DNA from: Deltaproteobacteria bacterium
GTDB taxonomy: Bacteria > Desulfobacterota > Binatia > UTPRO1
Length of the DNA: 64,000 bases
Assembly (NCBI GenBank): GCA_016200545.1
Contig: JACQEO010000014.1
Location: 84,472-148,471 of the forward strand
Direction of reading: 5' to 3'
The position numbers and the translations under genes are program-made. The notes below the pieces were generated by a model. It had not been told where the DNA came from. It ran no database searches and saw nothing but the letters and a program-made list of their open reading frames with translations. This document shows positions 44,651 to 54,844 of the stretch, piece by piece. Position 1 is the first letter of the stretch. Each line of letters starts with the position of its first letter.

Positions 44651-46099
44651 TTGCGCGTGCGAAGAGTCGTTCCGCGATTCGCGCTGGCGACGGCGCTCGG
44701 CGCCGCGCTCGCATGGAGCGCGGTCTGGTTCGTCGACGGCGGGCGCGACGCTGTCCCGTCGCGCCGAGCGGCGCCGTCGGCGCGGAGCGTCGTCACGGAC
44801 GACGAGCGCGCTCGGCTCGCGGCGCTCCCCGCTCGCGACGGCGCCGACGTCAGCTCCGAAACGCCGAACGCCGATCGCCCCGCCGACGCCGATCCGGTGG
44901 CATCGGACGCGGCGGAAGACGGCGCGTCCGGGAGGCAGTTGTCCGCGGCCGAGGTCAAGAACCGCGCCGCCGTCGACCTCGCCGGGCGCGGCGAGTCGGC
45001 GCAGGCGATCGCGCTGCTCCGCGAAGCACACGCGCTCGAACCCGAGAACGCGCTCTACGGGCGGAACCTGCAGGCCGCCCTCATCAACGCCGGTTTCGCC
45101 GACGTCACCGCCGAGCACTTCGATCAGGCGGTGACGCGCTTCGTCGAGGCGCGGCAGCTCGGGGATCGCCCCGAGATCGGACGCGGTCTCGGCTACGCCT
45201 ACTATCGTCTCGGCAATCTCGACCTCGCGCGCACGACGCTCGAGCAAGCGCTCGCCGCCGGCGGCGACGACGTCGAGACCTACCTCACCCTCGGGCGTAT
45301 CTACCTCGAGCGGCACGATCAGGAGCGCGCGCTCGCCATGTTCGACCATGCCGTCGCCGCCGGCGCCGACCGTCCCGGTCTCGCCGCCACCGTGGAACGC
45401 CTGCGCCGCGACGCCGAGGCGGAGCGCGACTTCCAGTCACTCGCGAGCTCGCACTTCGTCCTCAAGTTCGAGGGCCACGAGAACATCGGCGCCGGGCGCA
45501 TCGTGCTGAACGCGCTCGAGGACGCGTACCGGCGGGTCGGCGCGCGGTTCGCCTACTATCCCCTCGAACGCCTCGAGGTGATCCTGTATCCGGACGAGGA
45601 GTTTCGCGAGATCACGAATTCACCGCATTGGAGCGGCGCCGTCTACGACGGCCGCATCAAGCTCCCCGTGGGCGGCCTCGCGCGCGGCAGCGAACGCGTG
45701 GCGCGGACGCTGCGACACGAATACGCGCACGCGGCGATCGTGACGCTCAGCCGCGGCAAGGCGCCGGTGTGGCTGAACGAGGGACTGGCCCAGGTCGCCG
45801 AGGAGACGGAAGAGCCGGGACGGGCTGGCCGCCTGCGGATGGCGCTCGCCCAAGACGGCCTGGTGCCGCTCTCGGCGCTCGAGAGCGGTTTCACCGAGCT
45901 CGGACGCGAGGATGCGAGCCTCGCCTACGCCGAGGCGTACTTCGCCGCCGACTATCTGCTGCGCAAGAAGGGCGGTTACAACGTGCGCCGGCTCCTCGAG
46001 GCGATGGCGACCGCGGCATCGATCGACGAAGCCTTTCGCCAAGCGCTGTCGCTACCCTACACCGACTTCGAGCGGCAATTCCTCCGCAACATACGCTAG
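44651..46099 (+). CDS. TPR-containing zinc metallopeptidase-like envelope protein
   Basis: 482 residues from a TTG at 44651 or GTG at 44657. A single N-terminal hydrophobic segment anchors or exports it. Four or so TPR-like helical repeats lie at ~90-260 (AQAIALLREAHALEPENALY, GYAYYRLGNLDLARTTLEQAL, YLTLGRIYLERHDQERALAMF). The C-terminal peptidase-MA-like domain has HEYAHA with a downstream WLNEGLAQ (His-Glu-x-x-His plus Glu ligand). It may process or bind envelope proteins. It is 21 bp after the DUF3467 gene. Confidence 0.82.
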   Translation: MRVRRVVPRFALATALGAALAWSAVWFVDGGRDAVPSRRAAPSARSVVTDDERARLAALPARDGADVSSETPNADRPADADPVASDAAEDGASGRQLSAAEVKNRAAVDLAGRGESAQAIALLREAHALEPENALYGRNLQAALINAGFADVTAEHFDQAVTRFVEARQLGDRPEIGRGLGYAYYRLGNLDLARTTLEQALAAGGDDVETYLTLGRIYLERHDQERALAMFDHAVAAGADRPGLAATVERLRRDAEAERDFQSLASSHFVLKFEGHENIGAGRIVLNALEDAYRRVGARFAYYPLERLEVILYPDEEFREITNSPHWSGAVYDGRIKLPVGGLARGSERVARTLRHEYAHAAIVTLSRGKAPVWLNEGLAQVAEETEEPGRAGRLRMALAQDGLVPLSALESGFTELGREDASLAYAEAYFAADYLLRKKGGYNVRRLLEAMATAASIDEAFRQALSLPYTDFERQFLRNIR

Positions 46100-46105
46100 G
46101 CCGCG

Positions 46106-47965
46106 TTACTCCTTCGCGGTCTTCGGGCGGAGACCTTTCTGGAGAACTTTTTTCCGCATGCGAACGTTCGCGGGCGTCACCTCGACGAGCTCGTCCTCGG
46201 CGATCCACTCGAGCGCGGCGTCGAGATTCATCTCACGCGGCGGCGTCAAGATCGTCGCCTCGTCGTGGCCGCTGGCGCGCATGTTGGTGAGCTTCTTCTC
46301 CTTCGTGAGGTTCACGTCGAGGTCGTTGTCGCGCGAGTATTCGCCGACGATCATCCCCTCGTACACGGGAGTCGTGGCCTTCACGAAGATCGTGCCGCGC
46401 TCCTGGAGATGGAAGATCGCGTACGGCGTCGCGACACCCTCGCGATCGGCGACCATGGCGCCGTTGGTGCGGCCGCGAATCGCGCCGAGCCAGGGAGCGT
46501 AGCCATTGAAGAGCATGTTCAGGATGCCGGTGCCACGCGTCGCGGTGAGGAAGTTGGAACGGAAGCCGATGAGCCCGCGCGACGGTACGGTGAACTCCAG
46601 GCGGACGCGTCCGGAGTCCTGGTGCTCCATGCCGCTCATGATGCCTTTGCGGACCGCGAGGAGCTGCGAGACGATGCCGATGAAGTCCTCCGGGACGTCG
46701 ACGTACAAGAGTTCCATCGGCTCGAGCACGACGCCCTTCTCCTCGCGCGTGATGATCGTCGGCTTGGAGACCTGGATCTCATAGCCCTCACGGCGCATCG
46801 TCTCGATGAGGATCGCGAGCTGGAGCTCGCCACGGCCGGCGACGCACACCATGTCCGGCTGTCCGGTCTCCTCGATGCGCAAGCTGACGTTCCGCCGCGC
46901 CTCGGCGAAGAGCCGCTCGTGGATCTTACGCGAGGTGACGTACTGTCCCTCGCGGCCGCCCCAGGGCGAGGTGTTGACGCCGAAGATCATTGCGATCGTC
47001 GGCTCCTCGATGCGGATCGGCGGCAGCGCGACCGGCCGCTCGCGGTCGGCGATGGTGTCGCCGATGGCGAGATCCTCGATGCCGCCGATCGCGACGATGT
47101 CGCCGGCGCGCGCGCTCGGCACCTCGAGACGCTCGAGGCCGTGCCAGGAATAGAGGAGTGTCACCTTGCACGGCTCCTGCCTGCCGTCGCCGCGGCAGAG
47201 CGTGTACTGCCCGCCCGCGAGTAGCTCCCCGGCCACGATGCGCCCGATCGCGAGGCGCCCGACGTAGTCGTTGTAGTCGAGGTTGTTCACCTGAAACTGC
47301 GTCGTCGCCTCCGGGTCGCACGGCGGTCCCGGCATGCGCTCGACGATGGTATCGAAGAGCACCTTGAGCGTCGTCCCCGTGTCGAGGGGCGACGTGAGGG
47401 CGATGCCGGCGCGTGCGTTCGTGTAGACGACCGGGAAGTTGAGCTGCGCGTCGTCGGCGCCGAGGTCGATGAAGAGCGCGTAGACCTCGTCGAGCACCTC
47501 GGCGAGACGTGCGTCGGCGCGGTCGATCTTGTTGATGCAGAGGACGGCCGGGAGCCCGAGCTCGAGCGCCTTCTTCAAGACGAACCGTGTCTGCGGAAGC
47601 GGCCCCTCGGAAGCGTCGACCACGAGCAGGACGCCGTCGACCATCGCCAGCGTACGCTCGACCTCGCCGCCGAAGTCGGCGTGGCCGGGCGTGTCGACGA
47701 TGTTGATCTTCACGCCGCGGTAGCTGACCGCCGTGTTCTTGGCCAGGATCGTGATGCCGCGCTCGCGCTCGAGGTCGCTCGAGTCCATCACGCGATCGAC
47801 GACCACCTCGTTGGCACGGAAGATGCCGCTCTGGTGCAACATCGCGTCGACCAGCGTCGTCTTCCCGTGATCGACGTGCGCGACGATGGCGATGTTGCGG
47901 ATGTCGGGACGGACCCCGGCGGCTACCGGCGGAGCGTCGATCAATGTCGCGCTGCCCTGCGTCAT
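46106..47965 (-). CDS. typA: Ribosome-associated GTPase BipA/TypA
   Basis: 619 residues. G motifs are [12 protein letters not shown] (G1), RERGITI (G2), [10 protein letters not shown] (G3), NKIDRADAR (G4) and a normal G5 region. The BipA-specific C-terminus has [40 protein letters not shown] and [10 protein letters not shown]. It binds ribosomes and helps assembly and translation under stress and cold. The frame is open upstream to 48082 but the ATG at 47965 fits the family start. It converges with the TPR peptidase gene, 6 bp apart. Confidence 0.95.
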   Translation of the reverse strand: MTQGSATLIDAPPVAAGVRPDIRNIAIVAHVDHGKTTLVDAMLHQSGIFRANEVVVDRVMDSSDLERERGITILAKNTAVSYRGVKINIVDTPGHADFGGEVERTLAMVDGVLLVVDASEGPLPQTRFVLKKALELGLPAVLCINKIDRADARLAEVLDEVYALFIDLGADDAQLNFPVVYTNARAGIALTSPLDTGTTLKVLFDTIVERMPGPPCDPEATTQFQVNNLDYNDYVGRLAIGRIVAGELLAGGQYTLCRGDGRQEPCKVTLLYSWHGLERLEVPSARAGDIVAIGGIEDLAIGDTIADRERPVALPPIRIEEPTIAMIFGVNTSPWGGREGQYVTSRKIHERLFAEARRNVSLRIEETGQPDMVCVAGRGELQLAILIETMRREGYEIQVSKPTIITREEKGVVLEPMELLYVDVPEDFIGIVSQLLAVRKGIMSGMEHQDSGRVRLEFTVPSRGLIGFRSNFLTATRGTGILNMLFNGYAPWLGAIRGRTNGAMVADREGVATPYAIFHLQERGTIFVKATTPVYEGMIVGEYSRDNDLDVNLTKEKKLTNMRASGHDEATILTPPREMNLDAALEWIAEDELVEVTPANVRMRKKVLQKGLRPKTAKE

Positions 47966-48067
47966 CAAGTGACTATCTCGGCGCATGGTGAACCTGTCAA
48001 GCGCGCGATTTTCGAGGCGTCGTGGTCGCCGCTCGCGGGCCGACTCCTCCTCTGCTAACTGCGAGAT

Positions 48068-48292
48068 ATGCCCGTCCGCCACCGCCTCGATCTCCGCGGC
48101 GTCGCCTGCCCGCTCAGCTGGGCCAAGACGAAGGTGGCGCTCGCCGAGCTCGCGCCGCGCGACCTTCTGGAAATCGCCCTCGACGACCCGCGCGGCGTGC
48201 GCGACCTACCGCGTGCCGCCGAGGCCGAGGGCCATCAGGTCATCGCCACGCACGCCGGCGATGCAGGCTGGGTGATCGTCATCGAGAACTGA
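48068..48292 (+). CDS. TusA-family sulfurtransferase-like protein
   Basis: 74 residues. The N-terminal [15 protein letters not shown] carries the CP motif (Cys14-Pro15) in which the sulfur-carrying cysteine lies, and the strand [24 protein letters not shown] follows as in TusA and related sulfur relay proteins. It would carry persulfide sulfur for thiolation or cofactor synthesis. No partners are adjacent. Confidence 0.88.
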   Translation: MPVRHRLDLRGVACPLSWAKTKVALAELAPRDLLEIALDDPRGVRDLPRAAEAEGHQVIATHAGDAGWVIVIEN

Positions 48293-48340
48293 CACCGGTT
48301 ACGCTTGACCGTGACGATCCTCGGGCAGTAGCGTCGGCAC

Positions 48341-50614
48341 GTGGCAGCGAGCCCGCGCCATCGGGCGCACGCGGCTCCCCCTCCGGCGCCGCTCGACCTC
48401 ACCGTGTTCCGCCAGATGGCGGACATGTCGAACGACGGGTTCTACCTCTGCGACGCCACAGGGCGCTTGCTCTATGTCAACGACCGGACGGTCACGAACG
48501 ACGGCTACACCAGAGCCGAGCTCTTGCGGATGACGGTCTCCGATCTCAACCCCGACTTCCCGCCGGCGCGCTTCCGCGAGTACACCGACGCCATGGCGCT
48601 CGGGACGGCGCCGCCGCACTTCGAGACCATCAGTCGTCGCAAGAACGGCACGATCGCCCCCATCGAGCTGAGTGTGGCGCGCGTCGACGTCGGCAGCGAG
48701 TTTTACCTCTTCGGCGTCGTGCGCGACATCAGCGAGCGCAAGCAGATCGAGGCCACGCAGCGCAGCCTCACTCGGCGCATCCTGCAGACGCTCGAGGCCG
48801 AGCGCCAGCGCGTCGCGCGCGAGCTTCACGACGACGTCGGCCAAGCGCTCGCGACCGTGGGGGTGCTGCTGCACACGCTCGACGGTACGCCGCAGGCGGT
48901 GCCGCCGAGCGCGCGGCCGGCGCTCGCCGCCACACACGCGACGATCGGACAGATCACCGAGTCGGTCGCCCGCCTCGTACGCGACTATCACCCGGCCGAT
49001 CTTCTCGGCCTCGGGCTCGAGGACACGGTGCGCACGCGCGCGTACGAGTTCGCGCGGCGGCACCGCCTGATCCTCCGTCTGTCGACGAATGCCGTCGCGG
49101 GGCTTTTGCCGTCCGAGCACGAGCTGCACGTCTATCGGATCGTGCAAGAGGCGCTCGCTAACGTCGCGCGGCACGCCGCCGCACGCACGGTGACGATCCG
49201 CCTCGGCCGCGAGCGCCGCCGCGTCGTCGCGGTCGTGCGCGACGACGGCATCGGCTTCACGGTCGATCCGAGGCTGACCGGCCTCGGCCTGGTGACGATG
49301 CGTGAGCGTGCCGAGTTGATGGGCGCCGAGCTGCTGGTGCGCGCCGGTCCACGCGCCGGCACCGAGGTGCGCGTGAGCGTGCCGATCTCGGAGGCGGCCA
49401 CGTCGCCGCGCCAGCGAGGGGACGACAGTCGCGTGCGGACGAGCGCACCGCCTGCGTCTCCGAGCGCACCGAGCGCGTCACCCGACACGGGTCGCGCGAC
49501 GCCGCGCGCCGAAGCTCCGCCGCGCCCGTCCCCCGACGCCACCGGCGCCCTTCCCGCTCAGCTCGATCTCAGCGTCTTTCGCCGCATGGCCGACATGTCG
49601 AACGAGGCGTTCTACGTCACCGATCACCAGGGCCGCTTCCGCTACGTCAATCAACGTGCGCTCGACCTCACCGGCTACACTTGGGAGGAGCTGCAACGGA
49701 TGACGACGGTCGACATCAACCCCGACTACTCGATCGAGGTCTACCAACAGGCGATGGCGGAGCTCGCCCCCGGCGGCCCGTTGCCGCTCGTCGAGACGCG
49801 TACCCGTCGCAAGGACGGCTCGTTCTTCCCCGTCGAGGTCAGCTTCGCCCTCTTCGAGGCCAGCGGCGAGCGCTACGTGTTCGGGGTGGTGCGCGACATC
49901 AGCGCCCGCAAGCAGATGGAAAGCGCCCAGAAGACCTTCACGCAGCGCATGCTGCAGACCCTCGAGGCCGAGCGCCAGCGCGTCGCCCGCGAGCTCCACG
50001 ACGACGTCGGCCGAGCGCTCGCGACCGTCGGCGGGCTCCTGCGCTCGCTCGAGGGCACGCCGGATCCGATCCCGCCCGACGCGCGCCCGGCCCTCGACGC
50101 CACGCTCACGACCATTCGCGGCATTACCGAGTCCGTGGCGCGCATCGTGCGCGACTACCATCCCGCCGAGCTGCTCGGGCGCGGGCTCGAAGAGACGCTG
50201 CGCACGCACGCGCAACAGTTCGCGCAGCGCCATGCACTCACGCTCGACTTGCACACAGCAGGGGTCGCCGGACTCCTCGACGGTGAACGTGAGCTGCACC
50301 TCTACCGCATCGCTCAAGAGGCGCTCGCCAACGTCGCGCGCCACGCGCGTGCGTCACGCGTCGCGGTGTCCCTGCGGCGCGAGCGGCGCGACGTCGTCCT
50401 CACGGTTCGCGACGACGGCATCGGCCTCACTCAAGGGCGCGCCGCCACGCCCGGCCTCGGATTGGTGACGATGCGCGAGCGCGCCGAGCTGATGGGCGCG
50501 CGGCTGCGCGTTCACGCGCTGCCGCAGCGCGGGACGGAGGTGCGGCTCACGATACCCATCGCCGACGCGGACGTCGTCGAACGCCGGCGGACGTCAGGAG
50601 CCCGCCGGTCCTGA
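48341..50614 (+). CDS. Two tandem PAS-HisKA_3 histidine kinases in one polypeptide
   Basis: 757 residues from a GTG. Module 1 (residues ~18-350) has a PAS domain beginning FRQMADMSNDGFYLC, kinase motif RELHDDVGQALATVG (His163) and an ATPase domain (VRDDGIGF, LGLVTMRERAELMGAEL). A Pro/Ser/Ala linker of ~50 residues follows. Module 2 (~407-745) repeats the same order, FRRMADMSNEAFYVT, RELHDDVGRALATVG (His553) and VRDDGIGL, with the modules about 390 residues apart. There are no membrane helices. Both kinase cores appear intact, so each chain could carry two phospho-acceptor histidines. It overlaps the convergent iron-sulfur gene by 21 bp. Confidence 0.92.
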   Translation: MAASPRHRAHAAPPPAPLDLTVFRQMADMSNDGFYLCDATGRLLYVNDRTVTNDGYTRAELLRMTVSDLNPDFPPARFREYTDAMALGTAPPHFETISRRKNGTIAPIELSVARVDVGSEFYLFGVVRDISERKQIEATQRSLTRRILQTLEAERQRVARELHDDVGQALATVGVLLHTLDGTPQAVPPSARPALAATHATIGQITESVARLVRDYHPADLLGLGLEDTVRTRAYEFARRHRLILRLSTNAVAGLLPSEHELHVYRIVQEALANVARHAAARTVTIRLGRERRRVVAVVRDDGIGFTVDPRLTGLGLVTMRERAELMGAELLVRAGPRAGTEVRVSVPISEAATSPRQRGDDSRVRTSAPPASPSAPSASPDTGRATPRAEAPPRPSPDATGALPAQLDLSVFRRMADMSNEAFYVTDHQGRFRYVNQRALDLTGYTWEELQRMTTVDINPDYSIEVYQQAMAELAPGGPLPLVETRTRRKDGSFFPVEVSFALFEASGERYVFGVVRDISARKQMESAQKTFTQRMLQTLEAERQRVARELHDDVGRALATVGGLLRSLEGTPDPIPPDARPALDATLTTIRGITESVARIVRDYHPAELLGRGLEETLRTHAQQFAQRHALTLDLHTAGVAGLLDGERELHLYRIAQEALANVARHARASRVAVSLRRERRDVVLTVRDDGIGLTQGRAATPGLGLVTMRERAELMGARLRVHALPQRGTEVRLTIPIADADVVERRRTSGARRS

Positions 50615-51373
50615 GACCGGGAGCGCGGCGCGGTGCTGCTCCATCACCGCGCGGGCGCGGCCTTGATGATACGCGATCGCGTCCCGCGGATAGCGATGCG
50701 CGCGGCCGTAGACGCAAGCGACGCGTGCGTGACAGGCCTCGTCGCATCGTCCCGCGGCGCCGACGCGGTAGCTCGTGCAGCGCTCGACGTCCCATCCGGA
50801 CGCCGTCACGGCGCCCGTCGGGCAGGCGCCGATGCACGGGCGCTCGACGCAGGCGGCGCAGGGCCCGAAGCCGGCCGACGGACGCGGCGCGCTCGTCGCC
50901 ACGTCGAGGAGCAGCGCACCGCGCAACGCCATCCACGGGCCGAACTCCGGGTGCACGAGGACGCCGAGCAGGCTGCGGCGCCCGAGACCGGCGGCCTCGG
51001 CGAGATGGACGAACGACAGCGACGGCTCGCCACGGTCGAAGGGCAGGCGCAGGACGCCGGCGACACCGTAACGGGCCAGCGCCGGGAGCGCCGCCTCCTC
51101 CATCACGACGCGCGTGAAGTCGTCGAGAGGATGCGGCCGCGTGGCGAAATCCGGGTGTCGCCGCGCGTGCGCGCGAAAGGCGGACCAGAACGCGCCGCCG
51201 CCGTTCCCGATGACGACCACCGAGACCAGCGGCCCGGTCGCGTCGCGCAAGCGATACGCCGCCGGAACCAGCGCGTCGTACGCGGTGGGCCGTGCAACAC
51301 CGACCAGGTTCAGCCCGAACGGGGCGACGGCGTCACTGATCGCGGCCGCAAGCGTGCCGGCGCCGAGGCGCAT
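50594..51373 (-). CDS. QueG-like iron-sulfur protein
   Basis: 259 residues. The first ~190 residues resemble the cobalamin-binding and linker part of QueG-type proteins in pattern. The C-terminal part has CAACVERPCIGACPTGA followed by RCTSYR and GRCDEACHARVACVYG. The CxxC-x4-CxxxCP pattern fits one [4Fe-4S] cluster, with a second set partly degenerate. It could be a relative of epoxyqueuosine reductase that lost part of its cofactor set. The stop overlaps the histidine kinase 3' end, and the small membrane protein lies 2 bp upstream. Confidence 0.75.
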   Translation of the reverse strand: MRLGAGTLAAAISDAVAPFGLNLVGVARPTAYDALVPAAYRLRDATGPLVSVVVIGNGGGAFWSAFRAHARRHPDFATRPHPLDDFTRVVMEEAALPALARYGVAGVLRLPFDRGEPSLSFVHLAEAAGLGRRSLLGVLVHPEFGPWMALRGALLLDVATSAPRPSAGFGPCAACVERPCIGACPTGAVTASGWDVERCTSYRVGAAGRCDEACHARVACVYGRAHRYPRDAIAYHQGRARAVMEQHRAALPVSGPAGS

Positions 51374-51375
51374 CG

Positions 51376-51705
51376 TCAGCGCGCGGCGCCTGTCTCGAGA
51401 CGATGCACGCGCGCCAAGATGGCCGCGAGGGCGAAGAGCATGGCGCCCCCGACGGTTCCCGCCACCCCGCAGACGACGGCGGCGACGAGATACGCGGTAT
51501 GACGCGCCAGCGCCGCCTGATACTCCGCCTGGAAAAGGATGTGATCGGCGTGACGCTCGAGCGCGGACGCGGCGCGGTAGTAATCGTCGTCGCCGAGCAA
51601 CGCCTGCGTCGCCATCAGGGAGGCGATCAGCCCGCCGATCAGGAGAACGGCGGCGAGTACGCGCAGAAGGCCTCTCACGAGCGCGGCGATCCGTGGGCGA
51701 GACAT
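51376..51705 (-). CDS. Small two-helix membrane protein
   Basis: 109 residues with two hydrophobic segments (about residues 12-33 and 71-94) separated by a charged loop that contains LLGDDDYYRAASALERH. No known family was recognised. It ends 2 bp before the iron-sulfur protein start, so the two are probably co-expressed. Confidence 0.65.
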   Translation of the reverse strand: MSRPRIAALVRGLLRVLAAVLLIGGLIASLMATQALLGDDDYYRAASALERHADHILFQAEYQAALARHTAYLVAAVVCGVAGTVGGAMLFALAAILARVHRLETGAAR

Positions 51706-51806
51706 CTCATCCTCGCAGCATACGCCGCGGCGCCGGCCGGCGGCAATGGAGGGGCCGTCTGATCAGCGGTTCCTCGTCCCCGACCGCGGCAGAGCGGCGA
51801 CCGCGC

Positions 51807-53018
51807 TCAGCGGTCGTACCGGTAGACCGCGACGGCGGCGCGTCGTGCGGGGTCGTAGCACGTCCACTTCGCGGCGGGCGCCGCCTCCGTCGGGACGCGC
51901 CGGAAGCCTTGCCGCTCGAAGAATTGCCCGACGCGCTCTTGCGTGGTGCAGGCGAAAAGATAGGCGAGCCGCAAGCGATCGCCCTCCGCCTTCATGCGGT
52001 CGACGAGCTTCACGCCGACGCCTTCGCCCTTGAAGCGTGTGACCGTGTAGAGCCCGACGATTTCGCCGGCACGCTCGGCGACATACGGGTCGGTCTGGAG
52101 CGCGCACACACCGGCGAGGTGATGCTGGCCGATCGTGGCACCGTAGCCGCTGATCAGAATGCGGCCGATCTCGTCGGGGTCGCGGTGCTTGAGATAGCCC
52201 TCGCGCTGCCCGCGTTCGAGCAGTTTTTCCACCTCGTGGAAATCGTCGAGCGCGAGCGGGGCGACCCGGCAGTAGTCCTCGCGCGTGAAGAGCGTCCCCG
52301 AGCCTTCGTAGGTGAAGAGCTCGCGCGCCAGGCCGTCGAGCGTACAGAGGTTGACGGATGTGATCCCGGCGAGGAGCCCGGCGCGGATCGCCGCGAGCAG
52401 CGGGCGGCGCGCCGCCAAGCCTGCAGACTCCGCCTCGCCGCGGCGCAGGAGCGCCTCCATCACCGCCTCGTCCATGAACGACAGCACCGCAGACGCGTCA
52501 GGTGGCTGCACGCCACCGCCGGCGTCGACGACGACGAGCTTGTGCACCCGCGCGCGCGCGCCGAGTCGCTGCGCGAACTCCGCCAAGCGCTCCGGCGGAC
52601 AGTCCTCGCAGCAGCCGACGAGCAAGGGACCGCCGCGCAGGACGCGCCAGATGTCGAGCAGAAGTCGATCGGGAATCGTGGGCGCGGCGAGGGCGGCGGT
52701 GTCGAAGGTGAGCACTGGCGCGTCCGGCGCCGACGGCGTGAGCGGCCGCGCCACGAACGGCAAGGACACCTGCGCGGCGCCGGGCGGCGCCGTGAGCGCG
52801 CTGTCGAGCGCACGCAATCCGCCGCGACCGTGCGCCGCGGCACCGCCGAGGAGCAGGATCACACGCGTGTCGTTCAGCAAGAGATCGCGCGCCACCTCGC
52901 CGAGGAGGCGCAGCCGCTCCAACGGCCCGTGGTGGTGCACCGCGATGAGCAGGGTCCGCCCGCGAAACTCGTCGAGGTAGAACTCCTTCTCGCTGAACAC
53001 TGTGCGCCTGCTCGCCAT
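51807..53018 (-). CDS. N-acetylglutamate synthase-like protein (AAK-like domain plus GNAT)
   Basis: 403 residues. The N-terminal ~270 residues resemble an amino acid kinase fold: LLIAVHHHGPLERLRLLGEV, RVILLLGGAAAHGRG and GITSVNLCTLDGLARELFTYEGSGTLFT. The C-terminus is a GNAT acetyltransferase (GEIVGLYTVTRFKGEGVGVKLVDRM, with Q/R-x-x-G-x-G/A replaced by KGEGVGV). This is the layout of NAGS-type ArgA, which acetylates glutamate as the first step of arginine synthesis. The kinase half is diverged and may be regulatory. No other arg gene is near. Confidence 0.8.
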   Translation of the reverse strand: MASRRTVFSEKEFYLDEFRGRTLLIAVHHHGPLERLRLLGEVARDLLLNDTRVILLLGGAAAHGRGGLRALDSALTAPPGAAQVSLPFVARPLTPSAPDAPVLTFDTAALAAPTIPDRLLLDIWRVLRGGPLLVGCCEDCPPERLAEFAQRLGARARVHKLVVVDAGGGVQPPDASAVLSFMDEAVMEALLRRGEAESAGLAARRPLLAAIRAGLLAGITSVNLCTLDGLARELFTYEGSGTLFTREDYCRVAPLALDDFHEVEKLLERGQREGYLKHRDPDEIGRILISGYGATIGQHHLAGVCALQTDPYVAERAGEIVGLYTVTRFKGEGVGVKLVDRMKAEGDRLRLAYLFACTTQERVGQFFERQGFRRVPTEAAPAAKWTCYDPARRAAVAVYRYDR

Positions 53019-53119
53019 CTCCGCGCACTACCACGAAGGTCGCCGGCTTGCACCGTCTCGACGGCGCCGCACGCCGGAGCGTCGTTGCGTTTCCGCCGCG
53101 GCGCCCGTAGGAAGGACGC

Positions 53120-54844
53120 GTGCACGCGCGCCCGGCTCGTGGAACGTCGCCGTCGCTGGCGTGCGCGCTCGTCCTCGCGCTCCTCGTCGCCACCGGGGTC
53201 GTCGGCGCGCCCGCGCATGCGACCTCGCCGCGCACCGCCGACCGCCACGGAGCGGTCGCCGCCGAGCATCCACGCGCCGCCGAGATCGGCGCCGAGATTC
53301 TCCGCCGCGGCGGCAACGCCGTCGACGCCGCGATCGCCACCGCCTACGCCGTCTGTGTCCTGAATGCGTCGTCGTGCGGCCTCGGCGGCGGCGGCTTCAT
53401 GCTGATCCACGAGGCGAACGGCGCCGTCCATGCCCTCGACTATCGCGAGACCGCCCCGGCGCTCGCGCATCGCGGCCTCTACCGGCTCGGCGACACGGTG
53501 CTCTCCGATCTCTCGCGCCGTGGCGGGCTCGCCGTCGCCGTTCCGGGCGAGGTCGCGGGGCTCGAAGCGGCGCGCGTCCGCTTCGCCCGCCTCTCGCGCG
53601 CCGCGCTGCTGGCACCGGCGATCGCGCTCGCGCGCGACGGCTTCCCGATCGGCGCCCACCTCGCCAGCGAAATCGCCGGCAACGCCGGCATGCTCGCGAC
53701 CACGCCCGCGCTCGCGCACCTCTTCCTCCACGACGACGGATCACCGCGGCAGGCAGGCGAGCTGGTGCGCTACCCGGCGCTCGCAACGACGCTCGAGCGC
53801 GTCGCGGCGAACGGCGCCGACGCTTTCTACCGCGGGCCGGTCGCGGCCGCGCTCGTGCATGCCGTCGACGCGGCGGGCGGCATTCTCACGGCGCGCGATC
53901 TCGCCGAGTACCGTCCGCGTTGGCGCGCGCCGCTGCGCACGACGTATCGCGGACTCGCGGTCTTCACGATGCCGCCGCCGAGCTCGGGCGGCGTGCTGCT
54001 CGAGATGCTGAACGTGCTCGCGCGCGACGACCTCGCCGCCCTCGGCGCGCGCTCCCCCGCCTACCTCCACCTCCTCGCGGAGACGATGAAGACCGGCTTC
54101 GCGGATCGTGCCCGCTGGTACGGCGATCCGGCGTTCACCACGGTGCCGATCGCGCGCCTCACGTCGGCGGCGTACGGCCGCGAGCTCCGCGCCCGCATCC
54201 GCCCCGACGCCGTCCTCCCACTCACAGAGTACGGCAGCGCGCCCGACCACGGCACCACCCACCTCTCCGTCGCCGACGGCGACGGCATGGCGGTCGCCTG
54301 CACGACGACGATCAACACCGGCTTCGGCGCCATGCTCATGGACGGCGAGAGCGGCGTCATCCTCAACAACGAGATGGACGATTTCGCGATCGCTCCCGGC
54401 GTGCCGAACGCGTTCGGTCTGATCGGCAGCGAGGCGAACGCGGTCGGCGCCGGCAAGCGACCGCTCAGCAGCATGACGCCCGTCATCGCGCGCAGCACCG
54501 CGACGGTGCACCCGGGGGCGATGCCGCGGCGGCTCGTGATCGCCGGCGGCTCGGGCGGCCCGCTCATCATCGGCGGCACGCTGCAAGCGCTGCTCGGCAT
54601 GATCGACTTCGGCCGCGACGCCGCCGGCGCCGTATCGGCGCCGCGCATCCACGATCAATGGGCGCCGCCGGCGCTCGCGGTCGAGGCCGGGATTGACGAG
54701 CCGACGCGTGCCGAGCTCGCGCGGCGCGGGCACGAGGTGCGGCTCCTGACGTTCGCCGGCGCCGTCGAGGTCGTCACCTACGGCGACGGCCGCTTCGACG
54801 CCGCCGCCGATCCCCGCAAGGGCGGCGGCGCCGTCACTCGCTGA
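53120..54844 (+). CDS. ggt: Gamma-glutamyltransferase
   Basis: 574 residues from a GTG, with a signal peptide (residues ~1-35). Family landmarks: GGNAVDAAIATAYAVCVLNA, LGGGGFMLI, DYRETAP, MPPPSSGGVLL, and the autocatalytic Thr in DHGTTHLSV (about residue 379) that becomes the N-terminus of the small subunit. The oxyanion region SSMTPVI and GGSGGPLIIGG follow. The mature periplasmic or extracellular enzyme hydrolyses glutathione and transfers gamma-glutamyl groups. It converges with the O-antigen ligase gene with an 11-bp overlap. Confidence 0.94.
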   Translation: MHARPARGTSPSLACALVLALLVATGVVGAPAHATSPRTADRHGAVAAEHPRAAEIGAEILRRGGNAVDAAIATAYAVCVLNASSCGLGGGGFMLIHEANGAVHALDYRETAPALAHRGLYRLGDTVLSDLSRRGGLAVAVPGEVAGLEAARVRFARLSRAALLAPAIALARDGFPIGAHLASEIAGNAGMLATTPALAHLFLHDDGSPRQAGELVRYPALATTLERVAANGADAFYRGPVAAALVHAVDAAGGILTARDLAEYRPRWRAPLRTTYRGLAVFTMPPPSSGGVLLEMLNVLARDDLAALGARSPAYLHLLAETMKTGFADRARWYGDPAFTTVPIARLTSAAYGRELRARIRPDAVLPLTEYGSAPDHGTTHLSVADGDGMAVACTTTINTGFGAMLMDGESGVILNNEMDDFAIAPGVPNAFGLIGSEANAVGAGKRPLSSMTPVIARSTATVHPGAMPRRLVIAGGSGGPLIIGGTLQALLGMIDFGRDAAGAVSAPRIHDQWAPPALAVEAGIDEPTRAELARRGHEVRLLTFAGAVEVVTYGDGRFDAAADPRKGGGAVTR

